Source: Parvibaculum sp040216885
Lineage (GTDB): Bacteria; Pseudomonadota; Alphaproteobacteria; Parvibaculales; Parvibaculaceae
Length of the DNA stretch: 64,000 nucleotides
NCBI GenBank assembly: GCA_040216885.1
Contig: JAVJOG010000025.1
Coordinates: 1 to 64,000 of the forward strand
Reading direction: 5' to 3'
Shown: positions 1-8,296 of the stretch, piece by piece
Layout: every line of letters starts with the position of its first letter
How positions within the stretch are numbered: the first letter of the stretch is position 1
Program-made: the position numbers and the translations under genes
The notes under the pieces: generated by a model
What the model saw: only the letters and a program-made list of their open reading frames with translations
Databases searched by the model: none
What the model was told of the DNA's origin: nothing

Positions 1-221
1 AGTTCTTTCAGCAGGCCCGTGCGCATCCAGCCGATATCCTTGCCCTCGCCGGGGCCGGCTTCCGGCAGCACGAAGGGCTGCAGCCGCCACATCGGCACGA
101 AGAGGCTTGTAGGCGCCGCAAGCTGCTCGGCGATCCACGCATCGTCGGTGCGGCGATAACTGGCGCGGTCGAGTGGATTATTGGCGAAGATATTCGGATT
201 TTCAGGCAGGCCCATCGGCAT
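1..221 (-). CDS. nudC: NADH pyrophosphatase NudC, 5' part only
   Basis: This frame runs off the left edge of the window, so only the first 73 or so residues are present. The reverse strand reads an N-terminal segment with NPLDRASYRR followed by DDAWI, then a segment ending in GEGKDIGWMRTG. That matches the non-catalytic N-terminal domain of alphaproteobacterial NudC-type Nudix hydrolases, which cleave NADH and decap NAD-RNA. The Nudix box and zinc ribbon would lie outside the window. I chose the ATG at 221; a second ATG at 215 and an in-frame TTG at 284 are alternatives, since the frame stays open upstream. The gene is divergent from the SRP RNA and dnaX. The identification is from memory of the family, not from a search. 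Confidence 0.72.
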   Translation of the reverse strand, partial: MPMGLPENPNIFANNPLDRASYRRTDDAWIAEQLAAPTSLFVPMWRLQPFVLPEAGPGEGKDIGWMRTGLLKE

Positions 222-308
222 TTCCGGTTTGGTATCGTTGAAATTCGGGTGGCGCAGACTGGCACAGCGCAGGCGAGTGCTCAATCGTGCGATTGAGGAC
301 CGCAAACC

Positions 309-339
309 TTGCATCCGCCGCCCCTTACCCTGATATAGT
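309..339 (+). promoter_or_regulatory. Putative sigma70-type promoter of the SRP RNA gene
   Basis: A TTGCAT element (309-314) and a TATAGT element (334-339) are separated by 19 bases. The expected start point, about 7 bases after the -10, falls at 346, the first base of the SRP RNA stem. The agreement in position supports the call; the spacing is longer than the ideal 17. Confidence 0.55.
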
Positions 340-345
340 CCCCTC

Positions 346-441
346 GGGAGGTTGGCGGCGGACGGGCCCCTCGCCAACCCGGTCAGATCCGGAAGGAAGC
401 AGCCGTAACGAGTTTCGCTCGGGTCGCTTGTCCAGCCTCCC
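346..441 (+). ncRNA. ffs: Signal recognition particle RNA, small bacterial (4.5S) type
   Basis: The 5' GGGAGG (346-351) pairs with CCTCCC (436-441), closing a single long hairpin of about 96 nt. The apical part holds the conserved SRP domain IV sequence: GGTCAGATCC, a GGAA tetraloop, then GGAAGCAGCC. This is the Ffh-binding region that targets signal-peptide-bearing ribosomes to FtsY. It lies directly upstream of dnaX, a common bacterial neighbourhood. No protein start intervenes before the dnaX ATG at 485. Confidence 0.93.
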
Positions 442-484
442 ACCCGGTTTCACCTCAAGCCTTCGACGGGAGCGCGCGAATTCC

Positions 485-2347
485 ATGAATGACAGCGTGG
501 AAAAACGCGCCGCCGATGCCCCCGACGAGGCGGAAGACGCCCACCGCCCGGACCCGGCGACGGAGCCCGGCTTCGATCTCGGCGATGCGCCCGCGCCGCG
601 CGCCAAGGCGTCCGGCTATCAGGTGCTGGCCCGCAAATACCGCCCCTCGGTCTTCGAGGATCTGGTCGGCCAGGAGGCGATGGTCCGCACGCTCTCCAAC
701 GCCTTCGACGCCGGCCGCATCGCCCATGCCTTCATGCTGACCGGCGTGCGCGGCGTCGGCAAGACGACGACGGCGCGCATCCTCGCCCGCGCGCTCAACT
801 ACGAAAAGCCGGGCATCGACGCGCCGACCATTCACATGGACGGCCCCGGCATCCATTGCGACGCAATCATGGAATCGCGCCATGTCGACGTGATGGAAAT
901 GGACGCGGCCTCGCGCACCGGCATCGACGACATCCGCGAGATCATCGACAGCGTGCGCTACCTCCCCGTCTCGGCGCGCTACAAGGTCTACATCATCGAC
1001 GAAGTGCACATGCTCTCGCGTCAGGCCTTCAACGGCCTGCTGAAAACGCTGGAAGAGCCGCCTTCGCATGTGAAATTCATTTTCGCCACCACCGAAATCC
1101 GCAAGGTTCCGGTGACCGTGCTGTCGCGCTGCCAGCGCTTCGATCTGCGCCGCCTGTCGGTCGGCGAGTTGACCGGGCTCCTGTCCGGCGTCGCGCAAAA
1201 GGAAGACGTGGCGGCCGAGGAGGCGGCGTTGAAACTCATCGCCCGCGCCGCCGACGGCTCGGCCCGCGACGCGCTGTCGCTGCTCGACCGCGCCATCGCG
1301 CATGGCGAGGGCCATGTGCGCGAGGCCGATGTGCGCGATATGTTGGGCCTTGCCGACCGTGCCCGCATTTTCGATCTTTTCGACCTCGTGATGAAAGGCG
1401 ACATCGGCGGCGCGTTGAGCGAGCTTCGCGCACAATACGATATCGGCGCCGATCCGGCGGTCGTCCTTGCCGATCTCGCCGAGCTGACGCATTGGCTGAC
1501 CCGCCTGAAGCTGGTCGAGGGCGCGGGCGACGACGTGGCGATGTCCGAAACCGAGCGCGCCCGCGGCCGCGACATGGCAGGCCGCCTGCCGATCCGCGTG
1601 CTGTCGCGCGTCTGGCAGATGCTGCTGAAGGGGCTCGGCGAAGTGCAGGGCGCGGCGCGGCCCATAGCGGCCGCCGAAATGGTGCTGGTGCGCATTGCCT
1701 ATGTCGCCGACGGTCCGGGCCCGGAAGAACTGATCGAACAATTGAAGTCGGGCGGCGCGACATCGCGCGCGGCCCCGCGTTCCCCGGCGCCGGCGGGCGA
1801 TGGCGGCGGTTCGCGCGCGCAGTTGCGCTCCGTTGCCGCCACGCGTCCCGAATTGCAGGAACCGGCAGCGGCGATTGTGGCGTCCGTGCCCGCCGCCGAC
1901 ATCCGCACTTTTCAGGACGTTGTGGCGCTGGTCGCCGCCGAGCGCGACATCCGCCTGAAGCACGCGCTCGAAGCGGGTGTGCGGCTCGTTCATTTCGAGC
2001 CCGGCCGCATCGATCTCGGCCTTCTCGAAGGCACGCCCAACACGATCCTCGGCGAGCTCTCCGAAAAACTCTCCCGCGCCACCGGCGCCCGCTGGCTGGT
2101 TTCGCTGGCGCGCAACGCCGATGCCGCCGCGCCGACGCTGCGCGAACAGGCGCAGACGCATGAGGAGCGTTTGAAGGAGCGCGCCCGCGCCGACACGCTG
2201 GTCAAGGCGGCACTTGCCGTTTTTCCGGGTGCTGAAATCATCGAGGTGCGCGAGCCGGGTCTGCCGGCGGGTCTCGGCGCCGCCGATATATTGCCGCCGG
2301 AAATGCCTCCGGAAGACATGCTGGACGATAGGGAGCCCGACGAGTGA
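485..2347 (+). CDS. dnaX: DNA polymerase III subunit tau/gamma (clamp loader ATPase)
   Basis: The product is a 620-residue AAA+ clamp-loader subunit that assembles with delta and delta' to load the beta clamp. The N-terminal region has the family sequence KYRPSVFEDLVGQE, a Walker A loop GVRGVGKTT, a Walker B/DExx-like IIDEVHML, the SRC motif (LSRCQRFDL), and a long variable alpha/tau C-terminus. The zinc module normally has four cysteines after the Walker A helix; here only one (GIHCDAI) is visible, as in other alphaproteobacteria I recall. I chose ATG 485 because the frame upstream overlaps the SRP RNA; in the same frame, translation could begin as far up as 287. No obvious slippery heptamer for a gamma frameshift was seen. 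The stop overlaps the start of ybaB (GTGA). Confidence 0.95.
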   Translation: MNDSVEKRAADAPDEAEDAHRPDPATEPGFDLGDAPAPRAKASGYQVLARKYRPSVFEDLVGQEAMVRTLSNAFDAGRIAHAFMLTGVRGVGKTTTARILARALNYEKPGIDAPTIHMDGPGIHCDAIMESRHVDVMEMDAASRTGIDDIREIIDSVRYLPVSARYKVYIIDEVHMLSRQAFNGLLKTLEEPPSHVKFIFATTEIRKVPVTVLSRCQRFDLRRLSVGELTGLLSGVAQKEDVAAEEAALKLIARAADGSARDALSLLDRAIAHGEGHVREADVRDMLGLADRARIFDLFDLVMKGDIGGALSELRAQYDIGADPAVVLADLAELTHWLTRLKLVEGAGDDVAMSETERARGRDMAGRLPIRVLSRVWQMLLKGLGEVQGAARPIAAAEMVLVRIAYVADGPGPEELIEQLKSGGATSRAAPRSPAPAGDGGGSRAQLRSVAATRPELQEPAAAIVASVPAADIRTFQDVVALVAAERDIRLKHALEAGVRLVHFEPGRIDLGLLEGTPNTILGELSEKLSRATGARWLVSLARNADAAAPTLREQAQTHEERLKERARADTLVKAALAVFPGAEIIEVREPGLPAGLGAADILPPEMPPEDMLDDREPDE

Positions 2348-2661
2348 AGAACCTTGCCGACATCATGAAACAGGCGCAGCAGCTTCAGGGCCGCATGGAG
2401 GCGATGCAGGCCGAACTCGACGCGGCCGAGGTCGAGGGTCGCGCCGGCGGCGGGCTTGTCGCGGTCGTCATGTCGGGCAAGGGCGCGGTGAAGAAGGTTG
2501 CGATCGACCCCTCCCTGATGAAGGAAGACGAGCGCGAAATCCTCGAGGATCTGATCGTCGCCGCCGCCGCCGACGCCAGGCACAAGGCCGAGGTGCTGGC
2601 CGCCGAGAAGATGAAATCCGTCGCCGGCGGATTGCCGATCCCGCCCGGCTTCGGGCTCTGA
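2344..2661 (+). CDS. ybaB: YbaB/EbfC family nucleoid-associated protein
   Basis: A 105-residue protein starting with GTG inside the dnaX stop (GTGA), so it is translationally coupled. The sequence begins with KNLADIMKQAQQLQGRM and carries the central VSGKG-like segment (VVMSGKGAVKKV), both typical of the YbaB/EbfC fold, which forms tweezer-like dimers that bind DNA. The dnaX-ybaB-recR order is widely conserved and suggests a role in DNA repair or nucleoid organisation. Length equals the family norm. Confidence 0.93.
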   Translation: MKNLADIMKQAQQLQGRMEAMQAELDAAEVEGRAGGGLVAVVMSGKGAVKKVAIDPSLMKEDEREILEDLIVAAAADARHKAEVLAAEKMKSVAGGLPIPPGFGL

Positions 2662-2666
2662 TCTCG

Positions 2667-3266
2667 ATGGCGGTCACCGGCCCCGAGATCGAGCGGTTGA
2701 TCGCGCTGATGTCGAAGCTGCCGGGCCTCGGCCCTCGTTCGGCGCGGCGCGCGGTGCTGCAACTCATCAAGAAAAAGGAGACGTTGCTGTCGCCGCTCGC
2801 CGACGCGATGGCCGAAGCGGCGGCAAAGGCGCGCATCTGCTCGGTCTGCGGCAATGTCGACACGCAGGACCCTTGCGCAATCTGCGCCGACAACGCGCGC
2901 GATCCGCATGCGCTGTGCATCGTCGAGGAGGTCGGCGATCTCTGGGCGCTGGAGCGCGCCGGCGCCCACAAGGGCCGCTACCACGTGCTGGGCGGCGTTC
3001 TCTCGGCGCTGGACGGCGTCGGCCCCGACGATCTCAATATCGGCAAACTGGTCGAGCGCCTGGGCGGCGGCGAAATCACCGAGGTGATCCTCGCCATGAA
3101 CGCCACCGTCGACGGCCAGACGACGGCGCATTACATCACCGACCGCGTGTCGGGCCTCGGCATCTCGGTGACGCGGCTTGCGCATGGCGTACCGGTCGGC
3201 GGCGAACTCGACTATCTCGACGACGGCACGCTGGCCGCCGCCATGAAGTCGCGCCGTCCCTTCTGA
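2667..3266 (+). CDS. recR: Recombination mediator protein RecR
   Basis: A 199-residue protein with the RecR layout: N-terminal helix-hairpin-helix (LPGLGPRSARR), a four-cysteine zinc finger (CSVCGNVDTQDPCAIC), then a Toprim domain (LCIVEE..D) and a C-terminal Walker-like segment. RecR with RecF and RecO loads RecA onto gapped DNA. It starts 5 bases after the ybaB stop at ATG 2667, completing the dnaX-ybaB-recR operon. The reading frame is open further upstream, but those residues do not look like RecR. It converges on the AGCS gene with one base between the two stops. Confidence 0.96.
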   Translation: MAVTGPEIERLIALMSKLPGLGPRSARRAVLQLIKKKETLLSPLADAMAEAAAKARICSVCGNVDTQDPCAICADNARDPHALCIVEEVGDLWALERAGAHKGRYHVLGGVLSALDGVGPDDLNIGKLVERLGGGEITEVILAMNATVDGQTTAHYITDRVSGLGISVTRLAHGVPVGGELDYLDDGTLAAAMKSRRPF

Positions 3267-3267
3267 A

Positions 3268-4620
3268 TCACGCCTGGTCTTTGTCCTTCGCCCAGTAATT
3301 GCGCGTCATCGCAAAGACGGCCGGCGCGAGGATGAAGAGCGCGATCAGGTTCGGCAGAGCCATCATCGCGTTCAGCGCATCCGCCATGTTCCAGACGAGG
3401 TCGAGGCTGGTCATCGCGCCCACCGGGATCGCGAGAACCCAGACGATGCGGTAGGGCCAGATCGCCTTGACGCCGAACAGGAATTCGACCGCCCGTTCGC
3501 CGTAGTAGCTCCAGCCGAGCAGCGTCGTGAAGGCAAAGAGCGCCAGCGACACCGCGACGAGTGCCCCGCCCAGCGGCAGCGACGCGCCGAAGGCCGCGCT
3601 TGTCAGCGCCGCGCCGTTGACGCCGCTGGTCCAGAGACCCGACGTGATGATGACGAGGCCCGTCAGCGTACAGACGACCAGCGTGTCGATGAAAACGCCG
3701 ACCATGCCGACCAGTCCCTGCTGGATCGGATCGTCGGTCTTGGCCGCCGCATGGGCGATGGCCGCGCTGCCGAGGCCCGCTTCGTTGGAAAAGATGCCGC
3801 GCGCGAAACCCCAGCGGATGGCGAGCATCACGGTCGCGCCGATAAAGCCGCCTTCAGCCGCCGTCGGCGTGAAAGCGTGATAGAAGACGAGCCCGAACGC
3901 CGCCGGAATGGCTTCGTAGTTGATCGCGAGCACCATGACGGCGCCGCCGATATAGACGACGATCATCGCCGGTACCAGCGCGCTGGCCACTTCCGCGATC
4001 CGGCGGATGCCGCCGATCAGCACGAGGCCCACGGCCACCATCATCACAAGACCGGAAACGAGTACGGGAACATCGAAATTGGCGTGAAGCGCGCTCGCCA
4101 CGGAATTCGCCTGCACGCCGTTGCCGATGCCGAAGCCGGCAAGCGCCGTGAAGATCGCGAAGGCCGGTGCCAGCACCAGTGCCAGCGTCGGAAATTTCGC
4201 ACCGACGCCATTCTTGATGTAATACATCGGCCCGCCGACATGATTGCCGAGTTCGTCGACCTCGCGGTAGGCAACCGCGAGCACGGCCTCGGTATATTTT
4301 GTCGCCATGCCGATGAGAGCGATCACCCACATATAAAAGAGCGCGCCCGGCCCACCGAAATAGATCGCGGTCGCAACGCCGGCGATATTGCCGGTGCCGA
4401 CGGTGGCGGCGAGCGCCGTCATCAGCGCCTGGAAGGGGGAGATGTCACCCGCGCCGCGCGAGGGCAGCACCGAAAGCTTGAGGCCCTCCGGCAGCTTGCG
4501 CCAGGGCATGAAACGCAGGCCGACGGTCAGGAACACGCCCGTCGCCGCCAGCGCGACCAGCATCGGCCAGCCCCAGAGAATATTGTTCAGCTCGTTGACG
4601 AAATCGTTGACGGCCAGCAT
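3268..4620 (-). CDS. Sodium:alanine/glycine symporter, AGCS family
   Basis: The product is a 450-residue, strongly hydrophobic protein with about ten or eleven membrane segments. It shows the AGCS hallmarks near the N-terminus (LWGWPMLVAL, SPFQALMTALAATVGTGNIAG) and GGPMYYIKNG in the middle, which in this family mark cation and small amino-acid binding. It would import alanine or glycine with sodium. The start at 4620 gives the usual short cytoplasmic leader before the first membrane segment. It stands alone between recR and rmuC, 126 bases downstream of rmuC on the same strand, so a shared transcript is possible but not shown. Substrate specificity cannot be read from the sequence. Confidence 0.92.
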   Translation of the reverse strand: MLAVNDFVNELNNILWGWPMLVALAATGVFLTVGLRFMPWRKLPEGLKLSVLPSRGAGDISPFQALMTALAATVGTGNIAGVATAIYFGGPGALFYMWVIALIGMATKYTEAVLAVAYREVDELGNHVGGPMYYIKNGVGAKFPTLALVLAPAFAIFTALAGFGIGNGVQANSVASALHANFDVPVLVSGLVMMVAVGLVLIGGIRRIAEVASALVPAMIVVYIGGAVMVLAINYEAIPAAFGLVFYHAFTPTAAEGGFIGATVMLAIRWGFARGIFSNEAGLGSAAIAHAAAKTDDPIQQGLVGMVGVFIDTLVVCTLTGLVIITSGLWTSGVNGAALTSAAFGASLPLGGALVAVSLALFAFTTLLGWSYYGERAVEFLFGVKAIWPYRIVWVLAIPVGAMTSLDLVWNMADALNAMMALPNLIALFILAPAVFAMTRNYWAKDKDQA

Positions 4621-4746
4621 CGCCCGTTCCCCTTGCCCCGGTCGGCGCCCCCCGAGGGCGTCTCTGTCGGCTGCGAGCCTAGCAAAGAAATCCCGCCTGT
4701 CGTCGCAAAAAATGGCTTCGGGCCGCGCGGAATCCGAAGCGTTCGC

Positions 4747-5841
4747 TCAGCCCTCGAGCAGATCGCGCGAAGCGGCGGTGAGCGCGTCGGCGGCGTCTTC
4801 CTCGCCCATCTCCACCGCCTCGATCTTTTCGCCGCGGCTGGTGATCGCATCGGCCGATTTGCGAATCTCGCCGATGTCTTTCTCTGCCTGCTGAAAATGC
4901 CGTTCCAGATTGCCGACGCGGTCGCCGAGACGTCCGACATCGCCCAGCAGCAGCGCCACATATTTCTGGATGACGCCGGCCTGCTTGCGCATCTCGACAT
5001 CCTTCAGCACCGCGCGCACCGTGTTGAGCGTCGCCATCAGCGTCGTCGGGGAAACGATCCACACCCGCGCCTGGTAGCTCTTGGTCAGCACGTCGGGAAA
5101 GTTGGCGTGGAGCTCGGCATAGACCGCTTCCGACGGCAAAAACATCAGCGCCGATTCGGCCGTCTCGCCGGGCACGATGTATTTCTCGGCGATCGCGGCG
5201 ACATGCTTGTTGAGGTCGCCGCGAAATTGCCGCGCGGCGATTGTGCGTTCCGCGTCGCCCTTTGCGTTGCGCAATCCGTGATAGGCGTCGAGCGGAAACT
5301 TCGCGTCGATGGCGATCGGTCCCGGCGGATTGGGCAGCAGGATCAGGCAGTCGGCGCGCGTGCCGTTGCCGAGCGTCGTCTGGAAGCTGTAGGCCGAAGG
5401 CGGCAGCGCGTTGCTGACGATGTCGTTGAGTTGCACCTCGCCGAAGGCGCCGCGCGCCTGCCGGTTGGCCAGAATGTCCTGCAACCCCACAACCTGGCTC
5501 GACAACTCGGTAATGTTTTTCTGAGCCTCGTCGATCACCGAAAGCCGCGTCGTCAGCGTACCGAGCGTCTCGGCGGTCTTCTGCGCCGTCGCTTCGAGGC
5601 TCTGTCCCATGCGCTGGCTGACCTGGTCGAGCCGCTCGTTGATTGTCGCCGTCAGTTCGGTCCGCGTCAGCGCCTGCGTTTCGGCCATGGCCGAGAGCCG
5701 CCCCACCAGCTCGGCCTGCTGCCGGGCAAGCGCCGCCACTGCCTCGTTCCCGCCGCCGCGCCCGCGCAGCAGCAGCGCCAGCGCCGCCCCGGCGGCGAGT
5801 GCCGCTGCGGCCACCAGCACTATGACAATCGTTTCGTTCAT
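4747..5841 (-). CDS. rmuC: DNA recombination protein RmuC homologue
   Basis: A 364-residue protein with an N-terminal membrane segment (residues 4-25) followed by a coiled-coil stretch rich in heptads and a C-terminal RmuC domain. Diagnostic pieces are RGAFGEVQL, LPNPPGPIAIDAKFPLDAY, and MFLPSEAVYAEL, which belong to the restriction-endonuclease-like core of RmuC. RmuC limits inverted-repeat recombination in E. coli; the biochemical activity is not established. It is divergent from def, with 147 bases between the two starts, where both promoters must lie. Confidence 0.9.
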   Translation of the reverse strand: MNETIVIVLVAAAALAAGAALALLLRGRGGGNEAVAALARQQAELVGRLSAMAETQALTRTELTATINERLDQVSQRMGQSLEATAQKTAETLGTLTTRLSVIDEAQKNITELSSQVVGLQDILANRQARGAFGEVQLNDIVSNALPPSAYSFQTTLGNGTRADCLILLPNPPGPIAIDAKFPLDAYHGLRNAKGDAERTIAARQFRGDLNKHVAAIAEKYIVPGETAESALMFLPSEAVYAELHANFPDVLTKSYQARVWIVSPTTLMATLNTVRAVLKDVEMRKQAGVIQKYVALLLGDVGRLGDRVGNLERHFQQAEKDIGEIRKSADAITSRGEKIEAVEMGEEDAADALTAASRDLLEG

Positions 5842-5988
5842 TGAGCCTCCAGCGGGCGACTATAGCCGATTCCCGTCCCTCCGCACGGTTGACGAACAGG
5901 CGGAAACCCCCCGAATCTGCGGCTTTCAGCCTCCTTGCGCCGCCCGTCCGTCTTGACCCCAAAGCACCGGGGGCTTATCTCAAGGCCC

Positions 5989-6513
5989 ATGGCGATACGC
6001 GAAATCATCACGGCGCCCGATCCGCGCCTGAAGGAAGTGTCGAAGCCCGTCGACAAGGTCGACGATGGCTTGCGCGCGCTCATGGACGACATGCTGGAGA
6101 CGATGTATGCCGCGCCGGGCATCGGTCTTGCGGCCATTCAGGTCGGCGTGCCGAAACAGGTGATCGTCATGGACCTCGCGCGCGACGGCGAGAAGCCCGA
6201 GCCGCGCTATTTCATCAATCCGGAAATCCTCTGGACCTCCGACGACACGGCCGTCTACGAGGAAGGCTGTCTCTCGGTGCCCGACATGTATGAGGATGTC
6301 GAGCGTCCGGCCCGCTGCCGCGTGCGCTATCTCGACGATCAGGGCGAGATCCGCGAGGAGGAATGCGACGAACTTCTCGCCACCTGCCTCCAGCACGAGA
6401 TGGATCACCTGAAAGGCATCCTCTTCATCGACCATCTCTCGCGCGTCAAGCGCTCGATGATGCTGAAAAAGCTGATCAAGCAGAAGAAGCTGCAGGAAAA
6501 GGAACCGGCTTGA
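5989..6513 (+). CDS. def: Peptide deformylase
   Basis: A 174-residue metallohydrolase that removes the N-formyl group from nascent proteins. All three PDF motifs are present: GIGLAA (motif 1), EEGCLS (motif 2 with the metal-binding Cys) and QHEMDH (motif 3, two metal-binding His and the catalytic Glu). I chose ATG 5989 (MAIREIITAPDP), which fits the family N-terminus; the frame is open from 5935 but those residues are not conserved. It is followed 24 bases later by fmt, with which it forms the usual formylation/deformylation operon. Confidence 0.96.
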   Translation: MAIREIITAPDPRLKEVSKPVDKVDDGLRALMDDMLETMYAAPGIGLAAIQVGVPKQVIVMDLARDGEKPEPRYFINPEILWTSDDTAVYEEGCLSVPDMYEDVERPARCRVRYLDDQGEIREEECDELLATCLQHEMDHLKGILFIDHLSRVKRSMMLKKLIKQKKLQEKEPA

Positions 6514-6537
6514 GCGCCCGCGCGCCGGAGGCGGGCA

Positions 6538-7479
6538 ATGGATAAATTGCGCCTCGCTTTCATGGGCACGCCCGATTTCTCGGTCCCCGTCCTCGCCGAA
6601 ATTCTCGCCGCCGGCCACGAGGTCGTCGCGGTCTATTCGCAACCGCCGCGCAAGGCCGGTCGCGGCATGGCCGAACAATTGTCGCCGGTGCATCGCTTCG
6701 CCGAGGAACACGGCATTCCGGTCTTCACGCCCGCCTCGCTGAAAGGCGAGGCCGAACAACGGGCCTTCGCCGCGCTCGATCTCGATGTCGCGGTCGTCGT
6801 CGCCTACGGGCTTCTCCTGCCGAAGCCGGTGCTCGACGCGCCGCGCCTGGGTTGCCTCAATCTCCATGCCTCGCTGCTGCCGCGCTGGCGCGGCGCCGCG
6901 CCCATCCAGCGCGCCATCATGGCGGGCGACGCCGAAACCGGCGTCATGGTGATGCGGATGGAAGAAGGTCTCGACACCGGCCCGGTGCTGCTGGCCGAGC
7001 GCGTTGCGATCGCGGCCAATGACACGGCGGGAACGCTCCACGACCGGCTGTCGCATATCGGCGCGAGCGCGATGGTGCGCGCGCTGGCCGCACTTTCGCG
7101 CGGCGCGCTTGAGGCAAAGCCGCAGCCGGAAGCGGGCGTCACCTATGCGAAGAAGATCGGCAAGGCCGAAGCCCGCATCGACTGGTCGCGTCCCGCGGCC
7201 GAGATCGACCGCCATATTCGCGGGCTGACGCCGTCGCCCGGCGCCTTTTTCGAGATCGCCCGTGGCGCGGAAAATATCCGCGTGAAAATTCTCCGCGCCC
7301 GTCCCGTCGAGAAAGCCGGCACGCCCGGCGAGGTGCTTTCCACCGGCGACAGCATCCTCGTTGCCTGTGGGCAGGGCGCGCTCGAAATCATCGAGCTTCA
7401 GCGCGCCGGCAAGTCGGCGGTCGGCGCGCGCGAATTCCTGCGCGGCTTCCAGCTCGCGCCCGGCGAGAGCCTCGCCTGA
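6538..7479 (+). CDS. fmt: Methionyl-tRNA formyltransferase
   Basis: A 313-residue enzyme that formylates initiator Met-tRNA using 10-formyl-THF. The N-terminal formyltransferase fold begins LRLAFMGTPDFSVPVL and includes the catalytic HASLLPRWRGAAPIQ segment, with GVMVMRMEEGLDTGP following. The C-terminal OB-like domain contains the tRNA-binding residues, starting at TYAKKIGKAEARIDW. Length is normal. Its TGA overlaps the ATG of truA by one base (TGATG), so the two are coupled. Confidence 0.96.
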   Translation: MDKLRLAFMGTPDFSVPVLAEILAAGHEVVAVYSQPPRKAGRGMAEQLSPVHRFAEEHGIPVFTPASLKGEAEQRAFAALDLDVAVVVAYGLLLPKPVLDAPRLGCLNLHASLLPRWRGAAPIQRAIMAGDAETGVMVMRMEEGLDTGPVLLAERVAIAANDTAGTLHDRLSHIGASAMVRALAALSRGALEAKPQPEAGVTYAKKIGKAEARIDWSRPAAEIDRHIRGLTPSPGAFFEIARGAENIRVKILRARPVEKAGTPGEVLSTGDSILVACGQGALEIIELQRAGKSAVGAREFLRGFQLAPGESLA

Positions 7480-8219
7480 TGCCGCGCTACAAGCTCACCA
7501 TCGAATATGACGGTTCGCCTTTCGTCGGTTGGCAGGCGCAGGCGAACGGGCTCTCCGTGCAGCATGTCGTCGAGGCCGGCATCGAAGGCTTTTGCGGCGC
7601 GGCGCTGAAGGTCCATGCCGCCGGCCGCACCGATGCCGGCGTTCATGCGCTGGGTCAGGTCGCGCATGTCGAATTCGCAAATCCCGTCGCGCCCGACACG
7701 TTGCGCGACGCCGTCAACGCCCATATGCGTCCGCACCCCGTCGCCATCGTCGCGGCGGAGGAAGTGCCGGACACTTTCGAAGCGCGCTTCTCGGCCGTCA
7801 AACGCCACTACATGTACCGCATCGTCAACCGCCGCGCGCCGTTGACACTCGATCGCGGTCAGGCATGGCTGGTCAACAAGCCGCTCGATGCGGACGCGAT
7901 GCACGCCGCCGCGCAAGCCCTTGTCGGCCATCACGATTTCACGACCTTCCGCTCGGTGCAATGTCAGGCGAAATCGCCGGTGAAAACCGTCGACGAGATT
8001 TCGGTGTCGCGCTACGGCGAGGAAATTGAAATCATCTGCCGCGCGCGCAGCTTCCTGCACAATCAGGTGCGCTCCTTCGTCGGCACGTTGAAGATGGTCG
8101 GCGAGGGCAAATGGACGAAGCGCGACATCGAAAAAGCATTGGCCGCGAAAGACCGCGCCGCCTGCGGCCCCGTCGCCCCGCCCGACGGGCTCTATCTGCT
8201 GCAGGTGGACTACGAGTAG
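7479..8219 (+). CDS. truA: tRNA pseudouridine(38-40) synthase TruA
   Basis: A 246-residue enzyme that isomerises uridines 38-40 of the tRNA anticodon arm. It begins with YKLTIEYDGSPFVGWQ and holds the catalytic aspartate in GRTDAGVHALGQVAH; the C-terminal RSFLHNQVRSFVGTL segment is also typical. The start overlaps the fmt stop by one base. The gene ends at 8219, where base composition changes abruptly at the edge of the inserted cassette. Confidence 0.96.
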   Translation: MPRYKLTIEYDGSPFVGWQAQANGLSVQHVVEAGIEGFCGAALKVHAAGRTDAGVHALGQVAHVEFANPVAPDTLRDAVNAHMRPHPVAIVAAEEVPDTFEARFSAVKRHYMYRIVNRRAPLTLDRGQAWLVNKPLDADAMHAAAQALVGHHDFTTFRSVQCQAKSPVKTVDEISVSRYGEEIEIICRARSFLHNQVRSFVGTLKMVGEGKWTKRDIEKALAAKDRAACGPVAPPDGLYLLQVDYE

Positions 8220-8296
8220 TGCCTAACAATAGTTTGTTGCCCGAAAGCAAATAGACAGACAGAATAAACCAGCATCCGTTGGGAGAAGGGGCGCCT

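Noticed and set aside
8..265. Open frame of 85 codons on the reverse strand at the left edge
   Set aside because: It has Ser/Arg/Cys-rich composition and no family likeness; the neighbouring reverse frame matches NudC.
455..2161. Long antisense frame opposite dnaX
   Set aside because: Shadow of a GC-rich gene; His/Arg/Ala-rich sequence with no recognisable motifs.
3751..5844. Long frame antisense to the AGCS symporter and rmuC
   Set aside because: It spans two clear genes on the other strand and shows only codon-bias shadow composition.
8220..8296. Direct repeats or terminal repeats flanking the ParA-like cassette
   Set aside because: The ends after truA and before murI were compared and no matching repeat was found.
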